DNA from: Magnetospirillum fulvum MGU-K5
Lineage (GTDB): Bacteria; Pseudomonadota; Alphaproteobacteria; Rhodospirillales; Magnetospirillaceae
Length of the DNA stretch: 62,663 bases
Assembly: GCF_000442515.1 (NCBI RefSeq)
Contig: NZ_AQPH01000014.1
Span: 1-62,663 of the forward strand
Reading direction: 5' to 3'
The notes under the pieces: generated by a model
Database searches by the model: none
Seen by the model: only the letters and a program-made list of their open reading frames with translations
What the model was told of the DNA's origin: nothing
Translations under genes and position numbers: made by a program
In this document: positions 17,679 to 26,168 of the stretch, piece by piece
Position numbering within the stretch: position 1 is the first letter of the stretch
Layout: each line of letters begins with the position of its first letter

Positions 17679-18119
17679 TTACATTTTATGGCCGGGCAGG
17701 CGGATCACGCCGAACCAATATTCCTGAATACCCTGAATCGCAGCGAACAGGGCATCAACATCAACAGGTTTGGTGACGTAGCCCGACGCCCCGGCGCTAT
17801 AAGCGCTGGTGATATCGCGTTCGGCGTCCGACGTAGTCAGCATCACTACCGGGATGTCGCGCAACTGTGCATCGGCTTTCAACTCGCTTAAGACGGCATG
17901 GCCGTTTTTACGCGGCATGTTGATGTCGAGTAGAATCAGATCGGGGCGCACCGGGCCGTTATGCCCGTTGCTGTCCTTGCGCAGGAATTCCATTGCCGCC
18001 ATGCCATCGGCAACATGGTCGAGCCGACAGGGGTACCGCCCGACCGAGAACGCTGCTTTGACCAGACCGGCATCGCCGGGATCATCATCGACCATGAGAA
18101 CGACAAAGGGGGGCGGCAT
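17679..18119 (-). CDS. CheY-like single-domain response regulator
   Basis: 146 residues from ATG 18119. One receiver domain: acidic pocket DDD at 11-13, phospho-acceptor D65 in LILLDINMPRKNG, T in MLTTSDAERD and K in GYVTKPVD. There is no output domain. The sequence style (ILLDINMPRKNG, ELKADAQLRDIPVVMLTTS) is that of the Rcp1-type receivers that partner phytochrome or hybrid kinases. No kinase adjoins it; a UspA gene lies upstream on the same strand. Confidence 0.9.
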   Translation of the reverse strand: MPPPFVVLMVDDDPGDAGLVKAAFSVGRYPCRLDHVADGMAAMEFLRKDSNGHNGPVRPDLILLDINMPRKNGHAVLSELKADAQLRDIPVVMLTTSDAERDITSAYSAGASGYVTKPVDVDALFAAIQGIQEYWFGVIRLPGHKM

Positions 18120-18217
18120 TCTTGCACGCGTCCTGATATTTACGAATAAGTGCAAGTGTACCCTTCTGTGGCGCGCCAAGGGAAACAAACTTTGGCAGCC
18201 TGGCTCTGCCGATCGAT

Positions 18218-18667
18218 TTATCCCGGTTGGATCAGGGGTGTCTCTGCGACGATCAGCACATTGCATGGGGCGCGCTCAAGCAAATCGTGTCCAACCGAGC
18301 GATCGACCAGACGTCCTAGCCATGACAGATGGCGGTGACCGATCACGATCAGATCGGCGGAGATCTCGGTGGCCAGGCGGGCGATTTCATCTGCCGCCAA
18401 GCCGGTTGGGGCATGGGTTCGGCAGGGCAGTCCGTTTGCGGCCAACTGACGCGCCGATGCCTCCAGAGTGGCGACGGTGTCGTGATCCAGCACATCGAAT
18501 GGCACAGAGGTCGGGTTGGCGATCCCCAATTCCCAATGGCGAGCCGGGTCAGAGACCGAAACTACATGCAACTCTCCCCCACATTGGGTGGCGATATCCG
18601 CCGCCGCCTTGATAACAGCCGAAAGTTGTGGCGAGGCATCGACGGCGATCAGTACGATTCTGGGCAT
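18218..18667 (-). CDS. Universal stress protein, UspA family
   Basis: 149 residues forming a single Usp domain: N-terminal beta strand RIVLIAVDASPQ, central region with EISADLIVIGHRHLSWLGRLVDRSVGHDLLERAPCNVLIV, which carries a degenerate nucleotide-binding glycine pattern. Usp proteins support survival under stress and starvation; the exact job is unknown. It lies 13 bp downstream of the emrB-like gene on the same strand and could be the last gene of that run. Confidence 0.9.
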   Translation of the reverse strand: MPRIVLIAVDASPQLSAVIKAAADIATQCGGELHVVSVSDPARHWELGIANPTSVPFDVLDHDTVATLEASARQLAANGLPCRTHAPTGLAADEIARLATEISADLIVIGHRHLSWLGRLVDRSVGHDLLERAPCNVLIVAETPLIQPG

Positions 18668-18680
18668 CGGACTCTTCCCC

Positions 18681-20243
18681 TTATTCCTTTCGACGCGGCC
18701 GCATCAACCAAGCCGGACCGAGGGCAACGAAAAAGATCACGGCGACCAGCAGGAAGCTGTCGCGAAATCCCATCACACTGGCCTGGGCCGCCACTATGCT
18801 CGACAGGAAACGGTAGACCTCCTGGCTGTGAAGGGAGAACTGCGGGCTATCCGGAATCCCGGCGCGGGTCATCAAGACCGCCAGCTTGTTCAACGTTTCG
18901 GTCGCGGCGGCTCCGCCCGTCTGAAGGGCGTTGAAGGCATCGGCATGGAGCGCGGTTTGCCGCTCCAGCGCGACCGACAGCGCCCCCACTCCAACGGCAC
19001 CGCCCAATTGGCGCATGAAGTTGATCGCTCCGGCCCCCTGGCTGATCAGGGCCGGGTCCAGAACCCGTAACGCTCCGACATTCAGAGACGGCAGGATCAG
19101 ACCGAGCCCGATCCGGCCCACCACCACCCATCCGGCAAAGACCCAGAAATCGGTCGAGGTGTCGGCGTTTGCCATCAGAAGGCTTGACCACGCAAACAGG
19201 ATCAGACCGGAGAGGATCAGGATATAGGGTGGCAGCCGGTCACTCATTCGTCCGGCCAGGGGAAAGACCACGCCAAGAACGATCCCGGCAGGCATCAGCA
19301 ACAGACCGGATTCGGTGGGGGTATAGCCCTGGACGGTCTGGACGAACAGCGGGACCAGATAGGTGGAGCCGTACAATCCCAATCCCAGGATGAAGGCAAC
19401 CGCCGAGGCAACTGCGAAGCGGGGATTGAGGTAAACGCCCAGCGACAGAATCGGCGATCTCGTCCGGTTTTCGTGCCAGATGAAGCCCAACGTCGCGACC
19501 CCGGCCAGGGTAAATCCGCCGGTGACCATCGTGGACTCCCAGCCCTGGCGCTGTCCATTGGCCAGGGCGGTCAGCAGCGCGGCAATCGCCACCGACAGCA
19601 GGATGAAGCCCAGCATGTCGAACGCGACCGGGCGGCCGGGGGGGCGCGTCGCCAGGAAGGTCGGGGCCAGGAGGATTCCGGCGAAGCAGAAGGGGGGGCC
19701 AAGAAAGAAGACATCGCGCCAGGAATAATTGTCAATCAGCATCCCGCCCAGGGTTGGCCCCAACGCCGGGGCCAGGATCACGCCGACGCCGTAAATCCCC
19801 ATCGCGGTGCCGCGCTCGGCGGGGGGGAAGGCGCGGAAGATCACCACCATCGCCAGTGGCTGGACCAGCCCGGCAGCAGCGCCTTGCAGGGTGCGGGCGA
19901 CGATCAGAACGTCTTCGTTGGGGCTAAGGCCGCCCAGGATCGAACTGGCGATGAACACGACCAGGGCGGCGATATAGGTCGTGCGGGTGCCAAAGCGGGC
20001 AATCGCCCAGGCGGTCACCAGCATCGTCGCCGTCATCGCCGCCAGAAAAGCGGTGGACAGCCATTGCGCCTTGTCCTGCCCCATCCCGAATTCGCCCATG
20101 ATGTCGGGCAGGGCAACATTGACGATCGTCGCCGATAGCACCATTGCGATGGTGCCCAGCATCACCGTGCCGGTGGCGTACCATTTGTAGGCCGGACCAT
20201 AGCGCTCGGCGAGGTCTTCAGCGCTGACCGACATCGATATCAA
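18681..20243 (-). CDS. EmrB/QacA-type (DHA2) multidrug MFS transporter
   Basis: 520 residues with about 14 membrane segments. DHA2 signatures are visible: IVNVALPDIMGEFGMGQDKAQWLSTAFLAAMTATM, QGAAAGLVQPLAMVVIFRAFPPAERGTAMGIYGVGVILAPALGPTLGGMLID. It works as the inner-membrane pump with an EmrA-like adaptor, extruding hydrophobic drugs or uncouplers across both membranes. The start overlaps the 3' end of the adaptor gene by 26 bp; a second Met three codons in (20234) is possible. Gene order marR-emrA-emrB is the standard one. Confidence 0.93.
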   Translation of the reverse strand: MISMSVSAEDLAERYGPAYKWYATGTVMLGTIAMVLSATIVNVALPDIMGEFGMGQDKAQWLSTAFLAAMTATMLVTAWAIARFGTRTTYIAALVVFIASSILGGLSPNEDVLIVARTLQGAAAGLVQPLAMVVIFRAFPPAERGTAMGIYGVGVILAPALGPTLGGMLIDNYSWRDVFFLGPPFCFAGILLAPTFLATRPPGRPVAFDMLGFILLSVAIAALLTALANGQRQGWESTMVTGGFTLAGVATLGFIWHENRTRSPILSLGVYLNPRFAVASAVAFILGLGLYGSTYLVPLFVQTVQGYTPTESGLLLMPAGIVLGVVFPLAGRMSDRLPPYILILSGLILFAWSSLLMANADTSTDFWVFAGWVVVGRIGLGLILPSLNVGALRVLDPALISQGAGAINFMRQLGGAVGVGALSVALERQTALHADAFNALQTGGAAATETLNKLAVLMTRAGIPDSPQFSLHSQEVYRFLSSIVAAQASVMGFRDSFLLVAVIFFVALGPAWLMRPRRKE

Positions 20244-21360
20244 TCTCCACCATCATGCCGGGTCGCAAGGGGAAATCGTCGGGTTGAGTAACGGCGATCC
20301 GCAGCGGAACCCGCTGGGTGATCTTGGTGAAATTGCCCGATGGGTTCGGGCTGGGCAGCAAGGCAAACTGGCTGGTGGTGGTGTTGCCGATCCGCTCAAT
20401 CGTCCCGGTGAAGCTGCGGTCGGGATAGGCATCGACGGCGATCGAGACACTCTGGCCGGGACGCAGGCGTTCCAGCTTGGTTTCCTTGATGTTGGCCTCG
20501 ACCCACACCGTCTTGGGGTCGTGTAGCAGCAACAGGCGTTGGCCGGGGATCACATATTCGCCGGGTTCGACGAATTTCTGATCGACGATGCCATCGACCG
20601 GGCTGCGAACGACGCGGTCGCCCATTGATATCTCGTGCTGACGCCGTTGTGCCTCGATCTGCTCGGCATCGTGGGCCAGCCGTTCGGTCTCTTTTTGCAG
20701 CACACCGACATCACCCAGATGGGCGCGGGCCTCGGCCAGGGCGGCTTCGGCCTCGCCTAACCGGGCCTGGGCGGCGCGCTGGGCCTCCTCGGCTCGCCGC
20801 AATTGCGAACGATGGAGGTCCCAGGTCTGGCGCGAGGCATATTGCGCGGCGAGCAAGGCGTCAGTGCGGTGAAAATCCTCGGCGGCGCGCTCCGCCTCCG
20901 AGTGAGCGGCGGCCAGATCGGCGATTGCGGCGGTGCGGCGCGCTTCGGCGGCGGTAACCGCGCTGGTCGTGGTGCCGGTAACGATCCGCATCTGGGCTTC
21001 GGCGCGTTCGCGGTCCAGCCTGATCGAGTCGGCGCGGGCCTTGAGCTCTTCCAACTGCTGGGCCGCCTCGCGCTGGTCGATCACAGCGAGGACGTCTCCC
21101 GCTTTGATCTTCTGTCCGTCGGTGACCGGGCGTTGCGCGATCCAGCCATCAATCCGGCTGCTGATTGTTACCATGTCGGCCATCACCCGGGCATCGCTCT
21201 CCGTGATGTGATCAAGGCGGCCATACGACCAGCCTCCTACCACGAGCACGGCGACGAGGGCGGCCCCGATCATCGCCTGGCCGCGCAACCGGGGTAGACG
21301 CGACATCGCCCGCAGACGCAGCCCCAGCGAAGGACGGTCCGGCGATAAGAGCGGCTTCAT
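20218..21360 (-). CDS. EmrA-like HlyD membrane fusion protein
   Basis: 380 residues. One N-terminal membrane helix (IGAALVAVLVVGGW), a lipoyl/biotinyl half (RIDGWIAQRPVTDGQKIKAGDVLAVID), a long alpha-helical hairpin rich in Ala/Glu/Arg at about 95-225, the second lipoyl half (VRSPVDGIVDQKFVEPGEYVIPGQ), and the beta-barrel (AVDAYPDRSFTGTIERIG). It bridges the EmrB-like pump to an outer-membrane TolC channel, which is not in the window. It overlaps the marR gene end by four bases (ATGA at 21357-21360). Confidence 0.93.
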   Translation of the reverse strand: MKPLLSPDRPSLGLRLRAMSRLPRLRGQAMIGAALVAVLVVGGWSYGRLDHITESDARVMADMVTISSRIDGWIAQRPVTDGQKIKAGDVLAVIDQREAAQQLEELKARADSIRLDRERAEAQMRIVTGTTTSAVTAAEARRTAAIADLAAAHSEAERAAEDFHRTDALLAAQYASRQTWDLHRSQLRRAEEAQRAAQARLGEAEAALAEARAHLGDVGVLQKETERLAHDAEQIEAQRRQHEISMGDRVVRSPVDGIVDQKFVEPGEYVIPGQRLLLLHDPKTVWVEANIKETKLERLRPGQSVSIAVDAYPDRSFTGTIERIGNTTTSQFALLPSPNPSGNFTKITQRVPLRIAVTQPDDFPLRPGMMVEIDIDVGQR

Positions 21361-21818
21361 AGCGACTCTCCGTCACTCGTCCGACCGCCGCCAAGATTTC
21401 GGGTCATCCGGGCGATCAGCGACTGGCACAGTTCCAACTCGGCATCGTCGATTTCACTCAAGGCTTCGGCGCGCAGGATGGCGGCAATCGTGGCGATTTC
21501 GCCGATCAGCGGCGTCGCAGCGGAGGTGAGGTGAATGATCTTGCTGCGGCGGTCGGTCGGACAATCGCGCCTCTCCAGCAAGCCCAGCCTCTCCAGGCCG
21601 TCGAGCACGCGCACCAGGGTCGGACCTTCGACGCCGACCCGTTCGACCAGTTCACGTTGCGGCAGATGGCCATCAGCTTTCGACAGATGGAGGAGAATCG
21701 TCCATTTCGCCTGGGTCAGCCCCAGGGGAGCCAGCCGCTCGTCCAGTCGCGCCCGCCACAGCCGGGCCAGTCGGGCGAGATCGAAACCGAATTGTTCTTT
21801 GGCCCGAGGGGGTGCCAT
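21357..21818 (-). CDS. MarR family transcriptional regulator
   Basis: 153 residues from ATG 21818. Winged helix at about 30-105: LTQAKWTILLHLSKADGHLPQRELVERVGVEGPTLVRVLDGLERLGLLERRDCPTDRRSKIIHLT, close to SlyA/EmrR types. It heads the marR-emrA-emrB operon and probably represses it until a drug or phenolic ligand binds. TTGGAGA precedes ATG 21818, and a tandem direct repeat just upstream is a candidate operator. Confidence 0.92.
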   Translation of the reverse strand: MAPPRAKEQFGFDLARLARLWRARLDERLAPLGLTQAKWTILLHLSKADGHLPQRELVERVGVEGPTLVRVLDGLERLGLLERRDCPTDRRSKIIHLTSAATPLIGEIATIAAILRAEALSEIDDAELELCQSLIARMTRNLGGGRTSDGESL

Positions 21819-21839
21819 CGGATTCTCCAACGCGGGAAA

Positions 21840-21869
21840 TAGGTATGAGGCTATTAAGTAGGAAGCTAT
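21840..21869. repeat. Tandem 15-bp direct repeat upstream of marR-emrAB
   Basis: TAGGTATGAGGCTAT (21840-21854) is followed without a gap by TAAGTAGGAAGCTAT (21855-21869); 12 of 15 positions agree. It is AT-rich against a GC-rich background and sits 22 bp before the marR start. Both features fit an operator or promoter element. MarR sites are more often inverted repeats, so the binding protein is uncertain. Confidence 0.4.
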
Positions 21870-21951
21870 CGATTTTGACGCAAGCCCCAAAATGACGAAG
21901 GCTGGCATTGCTGCCAGCCTTCGCCGTTCCGGTTCGCACGAATTCGTCTGT

Positions 21952-22146
21952 TCAGCAGCAGCGGGTTGCTCCGCCGCCGCCGTACCGCGCATCCTGGCGG
22001 TTGCGGAAGAATTCCTCGTAACTCATCACCGGGTCGTCGGGATGGCGGGTCATCTGGTGAATGACATACCCATCGTAATCGGGCACGCCCACCATCAAGC
22101 GGCTGGCCTGGCTGAGGATGCGATAGGCAACCTTCAGATCAAGCAT
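21952..22146 (-). CDS. YbdD/YjiX family small protein
   Basis: 64 residues from ATG 22146. The family signature is clear: RLMVGVPDYDGYVIHQMTRHPDDPVMSYEEFFRNRQDARYGGGG ending in two cysteines. In E. coli the homologues YbdD and YjiX are encoded next to cstA and yjiY, as here; YjiX/YbdD is needed for pyruvate transport by its partner. The start lies inside the end of the cstA gene (8-bp overlap), so the two are made together. Confidence 0.92.
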   Translation of the reverse strand: MLDLKVAYRILSQASRLMVGVPDYDGYVIHQMTRHPDDPVMSYEEFFRNRQDARYGGGGATRCC

Positions 22147-24199
22147 GCCCCACCTCCTTGGTCCCACCGGATTCGAGTGCGGTCGGGTGATCTGTGGCGA
22201 TCGCCCGACGGATCGAAACGATGCCAAAACCCACCATCGCCACGACCAGGATCAGCAGGAAGATCGCGATCCCGGCATCGACATAGGCGTTGAAGACGAT
22301 CTGGTTCATCTGGTCGATCGTCTTGGCCGGACCGATCACCTTACCGGCATCAAGTGCGGTGCCGAATTTGTCGGCCTGCGCCAGGAAGCCGATTGCCGGG
22401 CTGGCGTGGAACACCTTCTGCATTCCGGCAGTCAGGGTGCAGATCAGCAGCCAGATCGCCGGAAGCACGGTGACCCAGGCATAACGCTGCCGTTTCATCT
22501 TGAACAGCACCACTGTGCACAGCACCAAAGCAACCCCGGCCAGCATCTGATTGGCGATGCCGAACAGCGGCCACAAGGTGTTGATGCCGCCCAACGGATC
22601 AATCACGCCGGTATAAAGGATATAGCCCCACAAGGTGACGGCGATCCCGGTGGCGATCAGGTTGTTGCTCCAGGATTTGGTCTGGCGGAAGCTGGGAGCG
22701 ACCGCGCCGATCATGTCCTGGACCATGAAGCGGCAGGCACGGGTGCCCGCATCGACGGCGGTGAGGATGAACAACGCCTCGAACAGGATCGCGAAATGGT
22801 ACCAGAAGGCCATCATCGCCTTGCCGCCGATGACGCTGGAAAAGATTTGCGCCATGCCCACCGCCAAGGTGGGAGCACCGCCTGCCCGCGACAGGATCGA
22901 GGTTTCGCCGACATCCTTGGCGGTCTCAAGCAGCATTTCCGGGGTAATCGCAAAGCCCCAGGAACTGATCACCGTCGCCGCGTTGGCGACGTCGGTGCCG
23001 ATCCGGGCAGCCGGGCTGTTCATTGCGAAATAAACGCCGGGGTCGATCACGGTGGCGGCGACCATCGCCATCACCGCGACGAAGCTTTCCATCAGCATGC
23101 CCCCATACCCGATCAGGGGGATCTGTGTCTCGGTTTCCAACATCTTGGGCGTGGTGCCCGATGAAATCAGGGCGTGGAAGCCCGACACCGCGCCACAGGC
23201 GATGGTGATGAACAGGAAGGGGAACAGATTTCCAGCAAAGACCGGCCCGGTTCCGTCGATGAACTGGGTCACCGCTGGCATCTTCAGAGTGGGCATCACG
23301 ACGAGAATGCCGAGTGCCAAGCAGATGATCGTGCCGATCTTGAGGAAGGTAGAGAGGTAGTCGCGCGGGGCCAGCAGCAGCCACACCGGCAACACCGAGG
23401 CGACGAAGCCATAACCGATAATCATCAGCGCCAGTTGTTCCCCCTTGAAGGTGAACAGCGGGGCCAGATCGGGGCTTTCGGCGACGGTCTGGCCATAGAG
23501 CAGGGCTGCCATTAGCAGGGCAAAGCCGATCAGACTCATCTCGCCGATCCGCCCCGGCCGCAGGAAGCGGGCATAGATCCCCATCAGGATCGCGATCGGA
23601 ATGGTGGCGATGACGGTGAAGGTGCCCCAGGGGCTGCCGGTCAGAGCCTTGACGACCACCAGGGCCAGGACGGCAAGGATGATGATCATGATCATCAGCA
23701 CGCCGACCAGCGCCAGCGATCCGGCGAGGGGGCCCATTTCCGAACGGATCATGTCGCCCAGCGAGCGACCGTCACGGCGGGTCGACAGGAACAGAACCAT
23801 CGAATCCTGAACCGCTCCGGCGAAGACGACACCAGCGAGAATCCATAGGGTGCCGGGAAGATAGCCCATTTGCGCCGCGAGGACCGGGCCGACCAGCGGA
23901 CCCGCCCCGGCGATGGCGGCGAAGTGATGGCCGAACAGCACATATCGGTTGGTGGGGACGTAATCGAGGCCGTCATTGTAACGAACAGCCGGGGTCAACC
24001 GATTCGCATCGACGCTCATCACCTTGCTGCCGATGAACAGGCCGTAAAATCGATAGGCGATGAAATAGGTACAGACGGCGGCGATCACGAGCCAGATGGC
24101 ATTGACGCTCTCGCCGCGCTCCAGCGCCACCACGCCCAGCGCAAAAGCACCGAGCAGGGCCGTGGCTAGCCACACCAATTTAGATAGAGGTGCACCCAT
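22139..24199 (-). CDS. cstA: CstA family peptide/pyruvate transporter
   Basis: 686 residues from ATG 24199, with about 16-18 membrane segments. CstA signatures: DGLDYVPTNRYVLFGHHFAAIAGAGPLVGPVLAAQMGYLPGTLWIL and FHALISSGTTPKMLETET. The family comprises carbon-starvation protein CstA and the BtsT/YjiY pyruvate-proton symporter; length and the YbdD partner do not separate the two. Likely role: uptake of pyruvate or small peptides during carbon limitation. A 17-bp palindrome lies about 90 bp upstream. The 11-codon longer start at 24232 is less likely. Confidence 0.93.
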   Translation of the reverse strand: MGAPLSKLVWLATALLGAFALGVVALERGESVNAIWLVIAAVCTYFIAYRFYGLFIGSKVMSVDANRLTPAVRYNDGLDYVPTNRYVLFGHHFAAIAGAGPLVGPVLAAQMGYLPGTLWILAGVVFAGAVQDSMVLFLSTRRDGRSLGDMIRSEMGPLAGSLALVGVLMIMIIILAVLALVVVKALTGSPWGTFTVIATIPIAILMGIYARFLRPGRIGEMSLIGFALLMAALLYGQTVAESPDLAPLFTFKGEQLALMIIGYGFVASVLPVWLLLAPRDYLSTFLKIGTIICLALGILVVMPTLKMPAVTQFIDGTGPVFAGNLFPFLFITIACGAVSGFHALISSGTTPKMLETETQIPLIGYGGMLMESFVAVMAMVAATVIDPGVYFAMNSPAARIGTDVANAATVISSWGFAITPEMLLETAKDVGETSILSRAGGAPTLAVGMAQIFSSVIGGKAMMAFWYHFAILFEALFILTAVDAGTRACRFMVQDMIGAVAPSFRQTKSWSNNLIATGIAVTLWGYILYTGVIDPLGGINTLWPLFGIANQMLAGVALVLCTVVLFKMKRQRYAWVTVLPAIWLLICTLTAGMQKVFHASPAIGFLAQADKFGTALDAGKVIGPAKTIDQMNQIVFNAYVDAGIAIFLLILVVAMVGFGIVSIRRAIATDHPTALESGGTKEVGHA

Positions 24200-24286
24200 G
24201 GACCTAATCCTCCACTCTGGGAGCCAAGGCAAAAGTTATATTATTGGCCGGGCGCGGAGTCTATTTCCGTCACGGGCTCAGATCAA

Positions 24287-24303
24287 ATATTGCGACGCAA
24301 TAT
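24287..24303. promoter_or_regulatory. Perfect 17-bp palindrome upstream of cstA
   Basis: ATATTGCGACGCAATAT is a perfect palindrome with 8-bp arms around one base. It holds the core TTGC-GAC-GCAA at 24290-24300 and lies 88-104 bp upstream of the cstA start in an otherwise empty 250-bp gap. The same TTGCnnnGCAA core lies upstream of the phosphotransacetylase-type gene at 51836. A homodimeric regulator of C2/C3 carbon genes is the natural inference. Confidence 0.55.
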
Positions 24304-24434
24304 CACCTGGAGCGCTTCCATTCTCCTCGGCACGCAACCTGAAATTACGCCCGGGGCCCCGGCTGATTTGGAGACGTGCTGGCAACGCGCCGCAGGTTTT
24401 ACTTGGACAGGAGGTGGCAGCGACGATGTGCGGG

Positions 24435-24460
24435 GCAAACCCTTTTGGGTCAGGGTTTGC
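24435..24460 (-). terminator. Hairpin at the end of the prohibitin-like gene
   Basis: GCAAACCC (24435-24442) and GGGTTTGC (24453-24460) form a perfect 8-bp stem around ten bases. It overlaps the stop codon of the leftward prohibitin-like gene. No U-run follows in that direction, so it may act by slowing polymerase or protecting the mRNA 3' end. Confidence 0.45.
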
Positions 24461-25661
24461 GGGCCGAAGCGTCGGCGGGTTTGCTTTCAGGCTGATCCTT
24501 GGGTTGAGACTTGCCTTCGGGCGGTAAAATGGTTTGCCCCATCATCGCTGGCGGAATCGACGGCTCTACTTTGCGTTCAACCCCATACGTCGTCGGTCGG
24601 GCAGCATTCTGAGGCGGGATGTCGGACGAGCGGGCATTGTGGGTTTTCAACTCGGTCGCGGTCGAGGTGTCCTTGGTCGCGGCGGCATCGCTGCGGGGGC
24701 CGGATGGTGCCGGGTTGTCGGCGGTGTTGAGGATCACCGGCAAGCCATCCTTGCCGCCGCCAATAATGATGATCTTGCCGTTGGGTGAGGTCGACAACGC
24801 GATTGTCGCTTCGATTCCCCGCAGGCGCAAATATTCCGGGGTGATGGTGCGGGCGACGATGTCTTGGAAGGTCCGAATACCTTCGGCCTCGATCTTCTTG
24901 CGCTCACGTTCTTTTTCTTCACGGGCGATACGGAAATCGTACTCAAGCATCGCCTGGTATTGCTCGGCCTTGCGCTCGATCGCCTCGGTCACCTTGTCGG
25001 GGAGTTTCACCGAGCGGATCAGCACATCTTCAACAGAAACCAGTTTGCCGCGAAAGCTTTGATTGACCAGGGACGAGCCCAGTTCCCGCACCATCCGTTC
25101 CAGCAACTCGGCCTGGATAAAGCCACGGGCGTCAGAATAAAGCTGTTCCGGGGTATAGCGCGAGATCAGTTCGCGGACATGTGATCCGATTTCGGGATAA
25201 ACCAGAATTTCGGGATAATCCGGGCCAACCAGGGAATGCAGCAATCCCAGCGCATCCTTGTTGACGCGATAGCGAACCGCTACTTCGACCTGCATGGTCA
25301 GGCCGTTCGAGGAAATCGTGTCATATGTCCTGGCATTGTTCTGAAGCCGGGCGTCATAGACATACATCTCGTCCCACGGAAAGATGGCATGGACGCCTTC
25401 GCCGTAGGTTCGGTCGGTTACCGTCCCCCCGAAAAAGCGCAGCCACAACACTCCGGCATGACCGGCGGGGACGTTGATAAAAATGCTGGGGGCAAGGAGG
25501 ATGATGCCGAGGATCAGCAGTAGAGAAAAAATGTAGATGGAACTGGCGTTCTGGCGCAGGCGACGGTGCAGCGAGCGAAGACCAGATCGATCCATAAAGC
25601 GACGGAAAGACCCCGGCGAACCGTCCGCCACGGGTGGTGCCGCATTGTTTACCTCTGCCAT
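24450..25661 (-). CDS. SPFH/prohibitin-domain membrane protein
   Basis: 403 residues from ATG 25661, which has GAAGGG at good spacing. Cytoplasmic N-terminus, one membrane helix at about 44-65 (IYIFSLLLILGIILLAPSIFI), then an SPFH/Band-7 domain (PAGHAGVLWLRFFGGT ... GEGVHAIFPWDEMYVYD), a charged coiled coil at about 235-275 (EKERERKKIEAEGI), and a Pro/Ser/Lys-rich disordered tail of about 90 residues. Such proteins form ring or cage scaffolds and modulate membrane proteases such as FtsH or organise lipid domains. The partner is unknown. Confidence 0.88.
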   Translation of the reverse strand: MAEVNNAAPPVADGSPGSFRRFMDRSGLRSLHRRLRQNASSIYIFSLLLILGIILLAPSIFINVPAGHAGVLWLRFFGGTVTDRTYGEGVHAIFPWDEMYVYDARLQNNARTYDTISSNGLTMQVEVAVRYRVNKDALGLLHSLVGPDYPEILVYPEIGSHVRELISRYTPEQLYSDARGFIQAELLERMVRELGSSLVNQSFRGKLVSVEDVLIRSVKLPDKVTEAIERKAEQYQAMLEYDFRIAREEKERERKKIEAEGIRTFQDIVARTITPEYLRLRGIEATIALSTSPNGKIIIIGGGKDGLPVILNTADNPAPSGPRSDAAATKDTSTATELKTHNARSSDIPPQNAARPTTYGVERKVEPSIPPAMMGQTILPPEGKSQPKDQPESKPADASARKP

Positions 25662-25839
25662 CTTCACCCTTCTCGCTCGTCGGGCTTATCCTGAAGCGGT
25701 CGGTTTGCCCCGAAATACTCGCGATCAATCCACGCGATGCCGGTTCAGGCACCACCGAAGACAGGATTACTCTAACGTAACTTTCTCGATTTGCTTACGA
25801 ATTTCGCGAGATGGGCGACAGGCGATGAGAATCAGCAGG
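25662..25839. other. Intergenic region upstream of the prohibitin-like gene
   Basis: About 180 bp with lower GC than its surroundings and a short palindromic stretch near 25784-25797 (ATTACTCTAACGTAA). It probably contains the promoter of the prohibitin-like gene. No coding potential or known RNA was recognised. Confidence 0.3.
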
Positions 25840-25965
25840 TCAAAGAGGGGGGAGTAACAGCAGGGCGATGGTAAAATGGCCCAAGAAACCGAACGCGGTG
25901 GCCCGGCCCAACAGGCCGCAGATTGCGCAGGCAATAAGATAGAGGATCAAAACAATGATCGACAT
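25840..25965 (-). CDS. Small hydrophobic membrane protein, 41 residues
   Basis: ATG 25965 opens a 41-residue frame starting MSIIVLILYLIACAICGLLG, then RATAFGFLGHFTIALLLLPPL and a stop. It is almost wholly hydrophobic: two short membrane segments around a GLLGRATAFGFLGHF turn. AAGGGA lies eight bases before the start, good ribosome-site spacing. The turn resembles short alphaproteobacterial membrane proteins with GLLGRNTxxGFxGxF, which I recall as uncharacterised and usually slightly longer. Function unknown. Confidence 0.6.
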   Translation of the reverse strand: MSIIVLILYLIACAICGLLGRATAFGFLGHFTIALLLLPPL

Positions 25966-26047
25966 GCCGCGTTCCCTTGCCTTCCGCCGTTAAATCCGCC
26001 GCGCACAAGCCAGTGCTCGCCATGTTCGGACCTGAGACGAGGATACT

Positions 26048-26083
26048 CTAGGGCCGGTTCAATTGAAATAGAACCGGCCCTAG
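26048..26083. terminator. Perfect 13-bp-stem hairpin
   Basis: CTAGGGCCGGTTC (26048-26060) and GAACCGGCCCTAG (26071-26083) pair perfectly around AATTGAAATA. It lies between the DUF697 gene and the 41-residue membrane protein gene, both leftward. A short stem with CCCC/GGGG arms near 26103-26113 lies on the DUF697 side. It is most likely a transcription stop for the DUF697 gene, though no long U-run follows on either strand. A dispersed repeat copy is the alternative. Confidence 0.55.
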
Positions 26084-26168
26084 CCTTTGCCAAAGGGTGA
26101 CGCCCCTTCGGGGTGCAGGCATACCTCAACCGTCGGTTGGCGCGTCTGTCGGTCAATGTGGATTGGGG

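Noticed and set aside
25832-26023. 63-residue reverse-strand frame next to the prohibitin gene
   Set aside because: The overlapping 41-residue frame has a better ribosome site and membrane-protein character.
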